Source: Acidimicrobiia bacterium (lineage in GTDB: Bacteria > Actinomycetota > Acidimicrobiia > Spongiisociales > UBA5794). Taken from it: 24,055 nucleotides of DNA. Made by a program: the position numbers and the translations under genes. The DNA is taken from NCBI GenBank assembly GCA_013003515.1, contig JABDIW010000054.1:1-24055 (forward strand). Reading direction: 5' to 3'. Under the pieces are notes generated by a model. That model was not told the DNA's origin, made no database searches, and saw only the letters and a program-made list of their open reading frames with translations. Positions 16,431 through 23,680 of the stretch are shown piece by piece; within the stretch, counting starts at the first letter, position 1, and each line of letters starts with the position of its first letter.

Positions 16431-17681
16431 TTACTTGACCTCGATTGCCGTGTGCTCGAGGACCCGTAGACGCCCTCCCTGGGCGAGGAACAGCGTGAAT
16501 AGCCGCAGCCAGGTCAACGCCAGCAACACCGAGACGGCTGAGACGAGGATGATGGGTGAGGGACGTGCCGCACCCACCGCCAGGATGGCCACAGCCGCCA
16601 CCGCAAACGTCGGCAACTGGGCGCGCACAACGCCCGGCGGGAACTCTCCATCGGGCAGAGACCGCGCCGCCATGGCGATGCCGGCAAGCGCAACAACCAC
16701 GCTTCCAACGAGCAGCCACGCGGTTGGCGCCGGGGTACGGGCGTCGGAGGCGTGTTCCACGAGGCTGACCATGGCGGCTCCGCCGCCGGCGATGGCCATC
16801 GTCAACGGGAAATGGGCAAAAAGCCAGGTGGCGAACGAGCGGCTCCCGGCGCGCGGGATCCTCCGACCGAGGGAGTCGAAGTAGTTCCACCACAGCCCGT
16901 AGCCGATGGTGAGCGCGATGATTCCGGTGGCGAGGGTGAGCGCGGTCAACTCATCGGCGTCGCTGATGCCACCGACGACGCCAACCACGACTTCTCCAAG
17001 CACGATGATGGTGAAGAGTCCGAATCTCTCGACGAACGAGCCCGTGACGCCCTCCTCCAGTCCAATGACGCCGCTTCTGAACATCTGAACGAGCGAGCCA
17101 CCGATCCACACGACGAGGAGGATGGTCCAGATCCACAATCGGGCTTCGTCGCTCACGAACGCGCTTCCGAGCACGACGAGAACCGTGGTCACCATGCCGG
17201 CCAGGTAGCTGGTCGTCACCGGCCGGTATTCGGGATCGTCGATGCGGTGGATCAGATGCCACTGCCAGGTGTACAAGGTGAAGAGGATCGCGTAGGTGAT
17301 GGCGAACGCCGGACCGTCCTCCCCGGTCGCTCCCTCGGCGAACACCGCCAACACCGCCAGCAGCATCATCTGGGTGAAGATGTAGTTCCGGGCTCGGCCG
17401 TCTTCGCGGCCGTGGAGTTCATGCCACCCTGTTCCGTTGAACCACGCCAGCCAGATCAAGCCAAACACGACGACGAACTCCCACACCCCGCGCCAGCCGA
17501 CATGCGTGGCGAGGTGGTGCGACACCTGGGCGATCAGAACCACATAGACGAGGTCGTAGAACAGTTCGAGGAAGCTGACCTCCCGGGTGTATACGACCTC
17601 CCCGTGCCGGCGGGGCGGCGTGAGGAACCACGTCCGCATGCCGGAACGAACCCGTTCGCGGGATTCCTGTCTGCTCGTCAC
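16431..17681 (-). CDS. ltrA: LtrA-family (low temperature requirement A) membrane protein
   Basis: A 416-residue membrane protein with roughly ten to twelve hydrophobic helices. The N-terminal hallmark is VSFLELFYDLVYVVLIAQVS, followed by WFNGTGWHELHGR and, later, SFVERFGLFTIIVLGEVV, both diagnostic of the LtrA family. The family was named for a Listeria protein needed for growth in the cold; its molecular activity is unknown. I start at GTG 17681, which has GGGAGG (complement of 17688-17693) six bases upstream; the longer open frame to 17825 overlaps the SDR gene. Only 22 bases separate it from the SDR stop, so the two are probably cotranscribed from the AraC-type promoter at 18609-18674. 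Confidence 0.88.
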   Translation of the reverse strand: MTSRQESRERVRSGMRTWFLTPPRRHGEVVYTREVSFLELFYDLVYVVLIAQVSHHLATHVGWRGVWEFVVVFGLIWLAWFNGTGWHELHGREDGRARNYIFTQMMLLAVLAVFAEGATGEDGPAFAITYAILFTLYTWQWHLIHRIDDPEYRPVTTSYLAGMVTTVLVVLGSAFVSDEARLWIWTILLVVWIGGSLVQMFRSGVIGLEEGVTGSFVERFGLFTIIVLGEVVVGVVGGISDADELTALTLATGIIALTIGYGLWWNYFDSLGRRIPRAGSRSFATWLFAHFPLTMAIAGGGAAMVSLVEHASDARTPAPTAWLLVGSVVVALAGIAMAARSLPDGEFPPGVVRAQLPTFAVAAVAILAVGAARPSPIILVSAVSVLLALTWLRLFTLFLAQGGRLRVLEHTAIEVK

Positions 17682-17703
17682 AACTGGCCTCCCGATCTGC
17701 CGC

Positions 17704-18525
17704 CTAGAGCCCGAACGAGGCGCGGAACCCCGCAACGAACTGCTCGTCCTGCGCGGCTGAGTAGCGGTTGGCCAGGAGGGCCTCGGCCCCCTCACCGGAG
17801 ATGTACCGCAGCTGCATCGTGCCATCGGTGGCCGCAGCGAAGATCACCTCCGCGACTTCCTCCGGTTCCTGGTTCCCGCTCGGCGATCCCTCCTCCATTG
17901 CGGCAGCCGCCATGTCGACCAATGGCTGATAGTCGGCGAGCTCCGGATCGTGGGTGAAGACGAAAGACCGGCCCCCGAAGTCGGTGTTGACCCCACCCGG
18001 CTCGACGATCTTCACCCGGATGCCGAGCGTCGCCAGCTCATAATGCAACGCCTCCGAGAGACCCTCAACAGCCCACTTCGACCCGTGGTAGAGCGTGCCG
18101 AGCGGGTAGGTCATGCGACCTCCGACCGACGAGACGTTCACGATGACCCCGGAGCGTTGCGCCCGCATAGTGGGCAGAACGGCCTGGATCGTCTCCACAA
18201 GACCAAAAAGATTCACATCGAACTGGCGCCGGAGCACCGACATCGGGGTGGCCTCGAGCGGTCCGTAGGCGCCGTATCCCGCATTGTTCAGCAGGACGTC
18301 GATGGTGCCGAAGCGCTCGAGACCAGCAGCGATCGCCGTCTCGATGCTGCCGCTATCGAGCAGGTCGAGCCGGGTGACCAGCACATTGTCGCGAGCGGCG
18401 AGATCGGCACCGTCGTCTGGGTTGCGCATGGTGGCAACAACGTTCCACCCTCGGTCGGCGAACAACTTCGCCGCGGCAACACCAATACCCGAGCTAGCGC
18501 CGGTGATCAGAACGGTCTGGGACAT
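17704..18525 (-). CDS. short-chain dehydrogenase/reductase (classical SDR)
   Basis: A 273-residue NAD(P)-dependent oxidoreductase of the classical SDR type. The cofactor motif TGASSGIG is at 8-15, NNAG at 80-83, the catalytic Ser at 132/133, and YxxxK as Y146-HGS-K150. Arg at 34 in ATMRNPDD, just after the second strand, suggests a preference for NADP. After the Rossmann core, IVEPGGVNTDFGG is the usual PG motif region. The start at 18525 has GGAGG seven bases upstream. It lies downstream of the AraC-family gene with its own shared-type operator, and upstream of the LtrA gene. The substrate is unknown. Confidence 0.9.
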   Translation of the reverse strand: MSQTVLITGASSGIGVAAAKLFADRGWNVVATMRNPDDGADLAARDNVLVTRLDLLDSGSIETAIAAGLERFGTIDVLLNNAGYGAYGPLEATPMSVLRRQFDVNLFGLVETIQAVLPTMRAQRSGVIVNVSSVGGRMTYPLGTLYHGSKWAVEGLSEALHYELATLGIRVKIVEPGGVNTDFGGRSFVFTHDPELADYQPLVDMAAAAMEEGSPSGNQEPEEVAEVIFAAATDGTMQLRYISGEGAEALLANRYSAAQDEQFVAGFRASFGL

Positions 18526-18608
18526 GTGAAGGACCTCCGTGGTCGAACCACAAGGGCTGGCGGGACACGAGCCGAGTCGTTTGGCCCGCGGCCTTTGTCT
18601 AGGAGAGC

Positions 18609-18674
18609 AAGCTACATCGACGCCACCGATTCTTGGGCGACGAAATGCGCCAATTCACCGACAAACGCCGCCAT
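18609..18674 (-). promoter_or_regulatory. AraC-type operator and -10 for the SDR/LtrA unit
   Basis: Read on the minus strand: ATGGCGG-N4-TGTC then, 21 bp on, TTGGCGC-N4-CGTC (whole double site 18639-18674), then the -10 hexamer TAGCTT (18609-18614). The hexamer is 31 bases after the TTGGCGCA block. The same layout precedes the AraC gene and the other SDR gene. There is no canonical -35, as expected for an activator-dependent promoter. Confidence 0.75.
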
Positions 18675-18694
18675 CATCGCGACGACGGGCCGGA

Positions 18695-19687
18695 TCAGCC
18701 GGTAGCGGCTCGCACCAGCTGGGGGGTCTGCCCGGTCCAGGCCCGAAACGCACGATAGAACGAACGCGTGTCCTCGTAACCAAGCAGGAACGAGATCTCG
18801 CCGGCCGATAGCTCCGACTCGGAGAGGTAGTGGCGGGCCAGCGACTCCCGAGTGGAATCCAGGATCGCCTGGAACGTGGTCCCCTCTCCCTTGAGCCGCC
18901 GTTGCAGCGTCCGGCTGCTCATCACCAAGTCGGCGGCGACACCTTCCATCGAACCGTTCCCTGCCGGTAGTAGCTCGAGGAGAGACGCCCGGACGCGCTC
19001 GGCAACCGTTGTCCCAGCCTCGAGCTCCGAGAGTCGGCGGCGTAGTTCCGGCTCGAAGAACTCCCACATCTGGTCGTTGGCGGTCAGGAAGGGTCGCGTT
19101 GCATCCAGCGCCGAGAACGCGACGGTGTACCCGGCGCTTTTCTGGACCCGCACGCCGAAGTACTCCTGATATGCCGCGGCGTCCTCCGGGGGATTCGGGG
19201 AGGTGACCCGGATGGGGCGAATGGGTGAACGGGTCGTTAGCCGGGTGAGCGCAACCCAGAAGACGAGGTCGGCCATTGACAGCGACCGGGGAGGTGTGGT
19301 TCCGGGAGGCCAAACGAGCTCAAGAACCGTTTCGGTCTCCGATACAGTCACCAGGAGCTTCATCGGCCCGATCAGCTTCTTGTGCTGAGCAAGGCGGTGG
19401 GCCGCAACGTTCAGGTTCGGGCTGCACGTGGCGGCGAACAGGGGAACATCGAAGGACTCCATCGAGATGGCCTGGCCAATGGCAAGGGGCAGTAGAGGAT
19501 CTTCGCTCTCCGCCTCGATCGCCTCCCACAGCGCGAAGAAATGCTCGACACTGATGGTCCGCTGACCGCTCTTGAGCAGGTCACGGGGTAGACCGGCGCG
19601 GCGCAGTACGTTGGCCCAGCTTATGCCGGCGTCGGCCAGTAGCAGTCCCCAGCCAGGATTGACGACGTACTCACCCTGTTCCTTCAC
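18695..19687 (-). CDS. AraC-family transcriptional regulator
   Basis: A 330-residue regulator with an N-terminal ligand-sensing domain of the Arabinose_bd type (NPGWGLLLADAGI..; ISVEHFFALWEAIE) and a C-terminal double helix-turn-helix (about 235-325). Two recognition regions are visible: GVAADLVMSSRTLQRRLKGE and ISFLLGYEDTRSFYRAFRAW. It is full length for the family. GTG 19687 is the likely start, preceded by a purine-rich GAGGGTGGG. It sits between two SDR genes in the same orientation, and all three carry the same two-unit operator, so it should regulate itself and both oxidoreductases. The likely inducer is a hydrophobic or fatty-acid-like molecule, as for some relatives; this is inference. 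A decayed paralogue fragment lies at 1669-1884. Confidence 0.92.
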   Translation of the reverse strand: MKEQGEYVVNPGWGLLLADAGISWANVLRRAGLPRDLLKSGQRTISVEHFFALWEAIEAESEDPLLPLAIGQAISMESFDVPLFAATCSPNLNVAAHRLAQHKKLIGPMKLLVTVSETETVLELVWPPGTTPPRSLSMADLVFWVALTRLTTRSPIRPIRVTSPNPPEDAAAYQEYFGVRVQKSAGYTVAFSALDATRPFLTANDQMWEFFEPELRRRLSELEAGTTVAERVRASLLELLPAGNGSMEGVAADLVMSSRTLQRRLKGEGTTFQAILDSTRESLARHYLSESELSAGEISFLLGYEDTRSFYRAFRAWTGQTPQLVRAATG

Positions 19688-19717
19688 CAGCCCACCCTCA
19701 GCGGTTCATACGTCGGG

Positions 19718-19783
19718 ATCGTACCCGACAATGTCCGCCACCGCACTGGCGAAGAGCGCCAATCTGCCGGCACTTGGCGCCAG
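19718..19783 (-). promoter_or_regulatory. AraC-type operator and -10 for the AraC gene
   Basis: On the minus strand: CTGGCGC-N4-TGCC then, 21 bp on, TTGGCGC-N4-CGCC (double site 19748-19783). The -10 hexamer TACGAT (19718-19723) follows 31 bases after the TTGGCGCT block. The GTG start at 19687 leaves a leader of about 24 bases. This predicts autoregulation. Confidence 0.75.
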
Positions 19784-19802
19784 GGTTGCTCGGGCATGGC
19801 CG

Positions 19803-20774
19803 TTACTCCCGCTCCAGCCCGACAAGCCCGTAGCTTGCCTCGACCAACTTCCTGGCGGTCTCCATGTCTCTGGCATTCGGGTTTGGCGACTCCATCGGCC
19901 AGCCGCCCCTACGGCATTCCTTATCGCGGTAGAGCACGCTGTGCTGGCTGAAGTATTCCCCGGAGTGACTCGGTGCATCATCCGAAAGCAAGCAGTGCAG
20001 CGTCGTCTGCGCCGATTCCTCGTTGCTGTCGGTGACGAACGGGTACACCGTTAGCTTCATGAGTGTCAGCATCACCCTTACGCCGAGACTGCCGCCCTTA
20101 TCGAAGTTCGAGCGCGCCCAACCCGGGTGGACCGAGTAAGCGGTGACGCCCGTGCCTTCCAGCCGATCGGCGAGTTCCATGGCATAGAGGATGTTGGCGA
20201 CCTTGGCCTCGTTGTATATGGCCAGGTTCTTCACTTCTCGTGTCTCGTATTTGAGGTCGTCGAGATGCACCCGGGGTCGGTTGCGAGGGCTGCCGGCATG
20301 GGCGACGGAGGAGAGGAGGACGATTCTCGACGGCGCGCTCGCCTTCAGTAGGTCGAGCAGCAGCTCGGTGAGCAGGAAATGGCCGAAGTAGCTGACGCCG
20401 AACGTCAGCTCGAAGCCATCCTTCGTGCGCTCGAGCTCATTGGTCAAGTTGGCGAGGCCGGCGTTGCACACCAGACCATCGAGCCGGTCGTAGTTGCGCA
20501 GGAACTCGGCGGCGAAATCACGTACCGACTGCAGGTCGGCAAGGTCGAGGCGCATGACCTCGTAGCTGCCGTCGAGACCGGCGAAGCTCTTGGCAGCCTC
20601 TTCGCCGGCGTCCGGCCTCCTGCACGCCATCACGACATGGCCGCCTTGCTTGACCAGCTGTCGTGTCGTCTCGAGACCGACACCCGAGTTGGCGCCGGTC
20701 ACGATGTAGACCCTGCTTCTCAGGTCCTTTGCGAGCGTCGCTTCGTCCACCCACAACACGTTCTTCCGGCTCAT
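19803..20774 (-). CDS. SDR oxidoreductase of the retinol-dehydrogenase-like type
   Basis: A 323-residue short-chain dehydrogenase with TGANSGVG (26-33), CRRP after the second strand (NADP-type), CNAG (103-106), catalytic S155/S156, and Y187-NEA-K191. The VHPGWARSNF segment and the overall length are typical of the RDH/WWOX-like SDR branch, whose members act on hydrophobic alcohols, aldehydes or ketones. ATG 20774 has GGAGG five bases upstream; the preceding TTG (20777) is a worse start. It is the first of the minus-strand set ahead of the AraC gene and carries the best copy of the shared operator. The substrate is unknown. Confidence 0.9.
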   Translation of the reverse strand: MSRKNVLWVDEATLAKDLRSRVYIVTGANSGVGLETTRQLVKQGGHVVMACRRPDAGEEAAKSFAGLDGSYEVMRLDLADLQSVRDFAAEFLRNYDRLDGLVCNAGLANLTNELERTKDGFELTFGVSYFGHFLLTELLLDLLKASAPSRIVLLSSVAHAGSPRNRPRVHLDDLKYETREVKNLAIYNEAKVANILYAMELADRLEGTGVTAYSVHPGWARSNFDKGGSLGVRVMLTLMKLTVYPFVTDSNEESAQTTLHCLLSDDAPSHSGEYFSQHSVLYRDKECRRGGWPMESPNPNARDMETARKLVEASYGLVGLERE

Positions 20775-20809
20775 CAATGCCTCCAGGGTGCGAATTCCCT
20801 AATCGGCGC

Positions 20810-20875
20810 AATGTACCGCCGTTTCGACGTCGGGTTATTGGCATGCTGCGCCAAACCAGTGACATAAGGCGCCAA
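20810..20875 (-). promoter_or_regulatory. AraC-type operator and -10 for the RDH-like SDR gene
   Basis: On the minus strand: TTGGCGC-N4-TGTC then, 21 bp on, TTGGCGC-N4-TGCC (double site 20840-20875), the most regular of the three copies. The -10 hexamer TACATT (20810-20815) lies 31 bases after the TTGGCGCA block. The gene starts at 20774. Confidence 0.77.
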
Positions 20876-20950
20876 TCCACAAGAAGCGATTTGAGCGTCC
20901 GGATGATTTGTGCGGATTGGGAGCAAGGTGCGGGGTTTCGAGAATCCATA

Positions 20951-20982
20951 GTGGGCCCGGCAGGACTCGAAGCTCGACCTGC
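20951..20982 (-). other. tRNA 3'-end remnant (T-arm and acceptor half)
   Basis: On the minus strand the segment reads as a T-stem GCAGG, a loop TTCGAGT, the T-stem CCTGC and an acceptor half CGGGCCC plus A. A six-base insertion (TCGAGC) sits between the first stem strand and the loop and looks like a local duplication. No matching anticodon arm or 5' acceptor half can be folded from the preceding bases, so it is not a functional tRNA. Such 3'-end pieces often mark integration sites. It lies in the 486-bp gap 20775-21260, which also holds the SDR promoter and repeat R1 and no gene I can support. Confidence 0.4.
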
Positions 20983-21227
20983 GTGGACCGACCGCAGCGA
21001 GCGATTCCGCGCCCAGATCACTCACGCCCGTGCGCGATATCGCGCACCCACCGGCGTCCGGTATCCGGCAATCTGCGCTACCTGTCCCGTTGTCGGGAAG
21101 GCCATTGGCGAGGCCGCTCCCAGGGGGCGCATAACGACACCAAGGCGAACCCAACCGACCCACCCGCGGGCGTCCGGGAACCGCAGGCAATATCGAGCGG
21201 GTACGCGGCCCAGCGCGCCCCGGTTAC

Positions 21228-21254
21228 TCCGCTCTATATGTGCCGAGATGGGCG
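21228..21254 (+). repeat. imperfect direct repeat R1 (partner at 22142-22168)
   Basis: A 27-bp segment beginning TCCGCT and ending in the 17-bp block ATGTGCCGAGATGGGCG. It matches the copy at 22142-22168 at 24 of 27 positions. The two copies bracket the membrane-anchored jelly-roll gene in the same orientation. R1 ends six bases before that gene's stop codon. Confidence 0.6.
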
Positions 21255-21260
21255 CGTGTT

Positions 21261-22010
21261 CTAGTCGGCCCACTCGAGTCGGACGTCATCAATCCCTGCC
21301 CGGAAAGCGTCTGCGTTGTCGACCTGAGTAGCGCGCAGACGGACCGTTTGACCCTCCCACGGGGACAGATCAAAGGTCACCGGCGTTGGTTCCAGGGAGG
21401 GCGGATCACCTGATTGCGTCCGAAACACCGTCGCCAGGATGTCATCAGCCTCCAAGCTGTAGATCGGTGCTTGAGGATCTACCAGGTCGATCCTGAATTG
21501 CTGAGTCCGAACATTCGCAAACCAGGCATCTCCATTGAAATTGCCGAAGCACAGCGGATCGTAAATCGTCTCGATCCCGTGCTCGTAGAACACGATGGCA
21601 TGCAACGTCCAGGGACCGGTCACTTCGATGTCTCGGTACAGGAAGCGCACTCCCGAGTACTCCATATCAGTCACAGCTGCGTATTGGCCCTGTGGCGGAT
21701 CGGGCACGTCGAACGGTGAATCGACGTCGCTCAAGGATGGATTCGGCGGATTTTTGCCGTCCTCATAGACCAACCAATCACCGGTTCTTCCCCAAGACTC
21801 GGTCGACCATCCGCTGAGACCACCCGTCTCGAAGTCCCCATTACTCAGCGGGGGTTGGTCCTCCAAACCCGAAGAAACAAACAGGACAACGGCAGCTACC
21901 GCGGCGACGACTACCAGCGCAATCCACATCAGGCGCCATCTAGTCGAGCGACGCCGGGTGGGCCGAGTTGCCTGCTCGGATGGTGTCGTGGTGATAGTCG
22001 GAGTGGACAT
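21261..22010 (-). CDS. membrane-anchored extracellular jelly-roll (CBM-like) protein
   Basis: A 249-residue protein with a basic Thr-rich N-terminus, one membrane helix (about 27-48, MWIALVVVAAVAAVVLFVSS), and an exported domain. The domain begins NGDFETGGLSGWSTES and ends VRLRATQVDNADAFRAGIDD-VRLEW. That opening and closing pair is typical of carbohydrate-binding-module-like jelly rolls (CBM4/9/PEP-CTERM-associated type). No catalytic residues are evident, so a binding or surface role is likely. ATG 22010 is favoured by AGGA six bases upstream; GTG 22013 is too close. The gene has visibly lower G+C than its neighbours, is bracketed by imperfect direct repeats and stands alone, which suggests later acquisition. 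Confidence 0.7.
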   Translation of the reverse strand: MSTPTITTTPSEQATRPTRRRSTRWRLMWIALVVVAAVAAVVLFVSSGLEDQPPLSNGDFETGGLSGWSTESWGRTGDWLVYEDGKNPPNPSLSDVDSPFDVPDPPQGQYAAVTDMEYSGVRFLYRDIEVTGPWTLHAIVFYEHGIETIYDPLCFGNFNGDAWFANVRTQQFRIDLVDPQAPIYSLEADDILATVFRTQSGDPPSLEPTPVTFDLSPWEGQTVRLRATQVDNADAFRAGIDDVRLEWAD

Positions 22011-22141
22011 CACTCATCCTTTCGCCACGTTGAGCATTCCTCCCCAACACCAACAAGGCAAGGGTCAAGAGCCCTGGAATGTGCCTTCGTTATCCGCACA
22101 AAACCGGCTGGGTGGGATGAGGTAGCTGCACCGGCCCACAA

Positions 22142-22168
22142 TCCGCTTCACATGTGCCGAGATGGGCG
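22142..22168 (+). repeat. imperfect direct repeat R2 (partner at 21228-21254)
   Basis: The second copy of the 27-bp repeat, including the identical 17-bp block ATGTGCCGAGATGGGCG at 22152-22168. It lies in the 314-bp gap 22011-22324 upstream of the jelly-roll gene. The rest of that gap shows no gene or clear promoter that I can support. Confidence 0.6.
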
Positions 22169-22324
22169 GCTCGTGCTGCCAGCCATGGAAGGCGAACATA
22201 TTCGGGTGTCGCTTGTCAGCACCGCAGATCAACCCCATGGGGAGAAAGCGCCGCCGTCAAGACCTGCTCACAGGTCCCCGGCCGTCTGCCGTCCGCAATC
22301 CGTGAGGGCCTCCGGCGCTGGGGC

Positions 22325-22867
22325 CTAGGCGGCCTCGCGGCCGGGAACTGCGTCGAGCCGATCGTTGAGGTCGAGGACCGCCCGTCGCATCTCGAGCTCA
22401 TTGGTCACCAGGCGGGCGAGGGCCTGCAGCGCCAGTTCTTGTCCGTCCGTAAGCCGGCGTGGCACCCGATCGATCACGCACAACGTCCCGAGAGCATTTC
22501 CATTCGATGTCTGCAACGGGGCTCCGGCGTAGAAACGGATGGCGGGATCGTCGACCACCAGCGGGCTGTTGGAGAATCGCGGATCGTAGGCCGCATCTTC
22601 GACCACCATGACCTCGGTGGGATCCCAGATGGCACGGGCACAAAACGCGAGATCGCGATGGGTCTCGGGAACATCGAGACCAACCGAGGACTTGAACCAC
22701 TGTCGATCGCGATCCACCAGGCTCATCAGCGCGATCGGCGTCTCATAGATCTGCGACGCCAGAAACGTGATGTCATCAAACACTTGCTCAGCCGGCGTGT
22801 CGAGGATTCGGAAGGAGTCGAGTTCGGCCAGCCGCTCGGCTTCATTGGGGGGAATCGGTGCACTCAC
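22325..22867 (-). CDS. GAF-domain protein
   Basis: A 180-residue soluble protein consisting almost entirely of one GAF domain (about 20-165). Its features are DSFRILDTPAEQVFDDITFL, ALMSLVDRDRQWFKSSVGLD, FCARAI, RFYAGAPLQTSNGNALGTLC and VIDRVPRRLTDGQ, the usual order in stand-alone or kinase-linked GAF sensors that bind small molecules or chromophores. No output domain follows; a short helical tail ends it. The start is GTG 22867, with GAGG five bases upstream. Two copies of the 7-bp motif CTCACAG (plus strand) overlap the ribosome-binding site and start codon, which may matter for regulation. The CPBP protease gene lies 62 bases upstream in the same direction. Confidence 0.85.
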   Translation of the reverse strand: MSAPIPPNEAERLAELDSFRILDTPAEQVFDDITFLASQIYETPIALMSLVDRDRQWFKSSVGLDVPETHRDLAFCARAIWDPTEVMVVEDAAYDPRFSNSPLVVDDPAIRFYAGAPLQTSNGNALGTLCVIDRVPRRLTDGQELALQALARLVTNELEMRRAVLDLNDRLDAVPGREAA

Positions 22868-22880
22868 AGGAACCTCACAG
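22863..22880 (+). promoter_or_regulatory. two-box PhoP-like site over the GAF gene start
   Basis: CTCACAG (22863-22869), four bases, then CTCACAG (22874-22880), the same box and 11-bp step as operators A-E. It reads on the plus strand, opposite to the gene, and covers the start codon and ribosome-binding site of the GAF gene. No third or fourth box is present. If bound, repression is more likely than activation. It could also be a chance duplication of the translation-start sequence. Confidence 0.35.
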
Positions 22881-22929
22881 TAGGAAACTGGCCTATTCCA
22901 TCGACAAGACCGCCGATTCCTTTACAAGC

Positions 22930-23622
22930 TCACACCAGGTAAGCGAATACTGTTGCCAGCGAGTTCGCTGCCAGGTGGGCCAGGGCGGGCGCCAGCAAGC
23001 TGTCGCTCCTGACCCGGAGCCAGCAGAACGCGACGCCGGCGAGGGCGGTGCCGGCCACGGCACCACCCACGACGAGCAGACGAACGGGGCCGTCGGCGGC
23101 CACGTCATTCTCGATCAGCAGATCGATTGCCGGACGAATGTGCCAGAGCCCGAACACGACGCTCGATCCGATCACGGCCACCGGCAACGACGCCACCCGC
23201 CGCCAAGCCGCCAACAGCACCGAGCGAAAGGCAACCTCCTCCAGAAGCACGGTGCCGAGCGGAATCCGGATCAAGGCCCGGTAGGCGAGAAGCCCGGGCC
23301 CGATGCCGGCGGCCCGGGCATCGTCGAACAATGGCCGGGTAGCAGGAATCGCCACCCCGAGAGCGAGAACAACGGCAACCACGAACCCACCGGCGATCCC
23401 CCACTTCATGCCGGCGGGCGCTTGTTCACGGCCCAGACCCAGCTCGCTGGGCGTCAGGTGGATCCTTTGGGCCAGCCACAGCAATCCGACCGCAGCCACC
23501 AGATTGACCGGGACGTACCAGGCAGGGGGAAGACCCCAGAAGCTGAAGAGGAGCAATCCAGCCGAAATAGCAACCACCGTCGCTGGTCGAGGGGCGGACT
23601 GGTCAGTGCCGAACGCAAACAC
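22930..23622 (-). CDS. CPBP-family intramembrane glutamic protease
   Basis: A 230-residue membrane protein with about seven hydrophobic segments. The CPBP/Abi signature is complete: E128-E129 with R133 in LLEEVAFRS, then F157...H161 in FGLWH, and a third motif ending HLAANS. These residues form the active site of intramembrane proteases that cleave or process membrane or prenylated substrates, and bacterial members are linked to bacteriocin immunity and membrane-protein processing. I start at GTG 23622, since codons further upstream run into the start region of the divergent gene. No good ribosome-binding site precedes it, so the message may be leaderless. It is followed by the GAF gene. Confidence 0.83.
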   Translation of the reverse strand: MFAFGTDQSAPRPATVVAISAGLLLFSFWGLPPAWYVPVNLVAAVGLLWLAQRIHLTPSELGLGREQAPAGMKWGIAGGFVVAVVLALGVAIPATRPLFDDARAAGIGPGLLAYRALIRIPLGTVLLEEVAFRSVLLAAWRRVASLPVAVIGSSVVFGLWHIRPAIDLLIENDVAADGPVRLLVVGGAVAGTALAGVAFCWLRVRSDSLLAPALAHLAANSLATVFAYLV

Positions 23623-23680
23623 GGGATGAACGTAGCGATCTCGATTGGGGATTTGGAAGTTCGCTGAGCAGACTCCGGGT

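Noticed and set aside
16723..16731. TTGGCGCC inside the LtrA coding region as a further AraC site
   Set aside because: It is an isolated core within a coding sequence, without a checked 21-bp partner and without a downstream promoter.
16752..17957. Plus-strand open frame (401 codons) opposite the LtrA and SDR genes
   Set aside because: It crosses two recognised minus-strand genes; its translation is low-complexity and unlike any family.
20774..21190. Minus-strand open frame of 138 codons upstream of the RDH-like SDR
   Set aside because: It covers the AraC-type operator and the tRNA remnant, and its translation shows no protein-like pattern.
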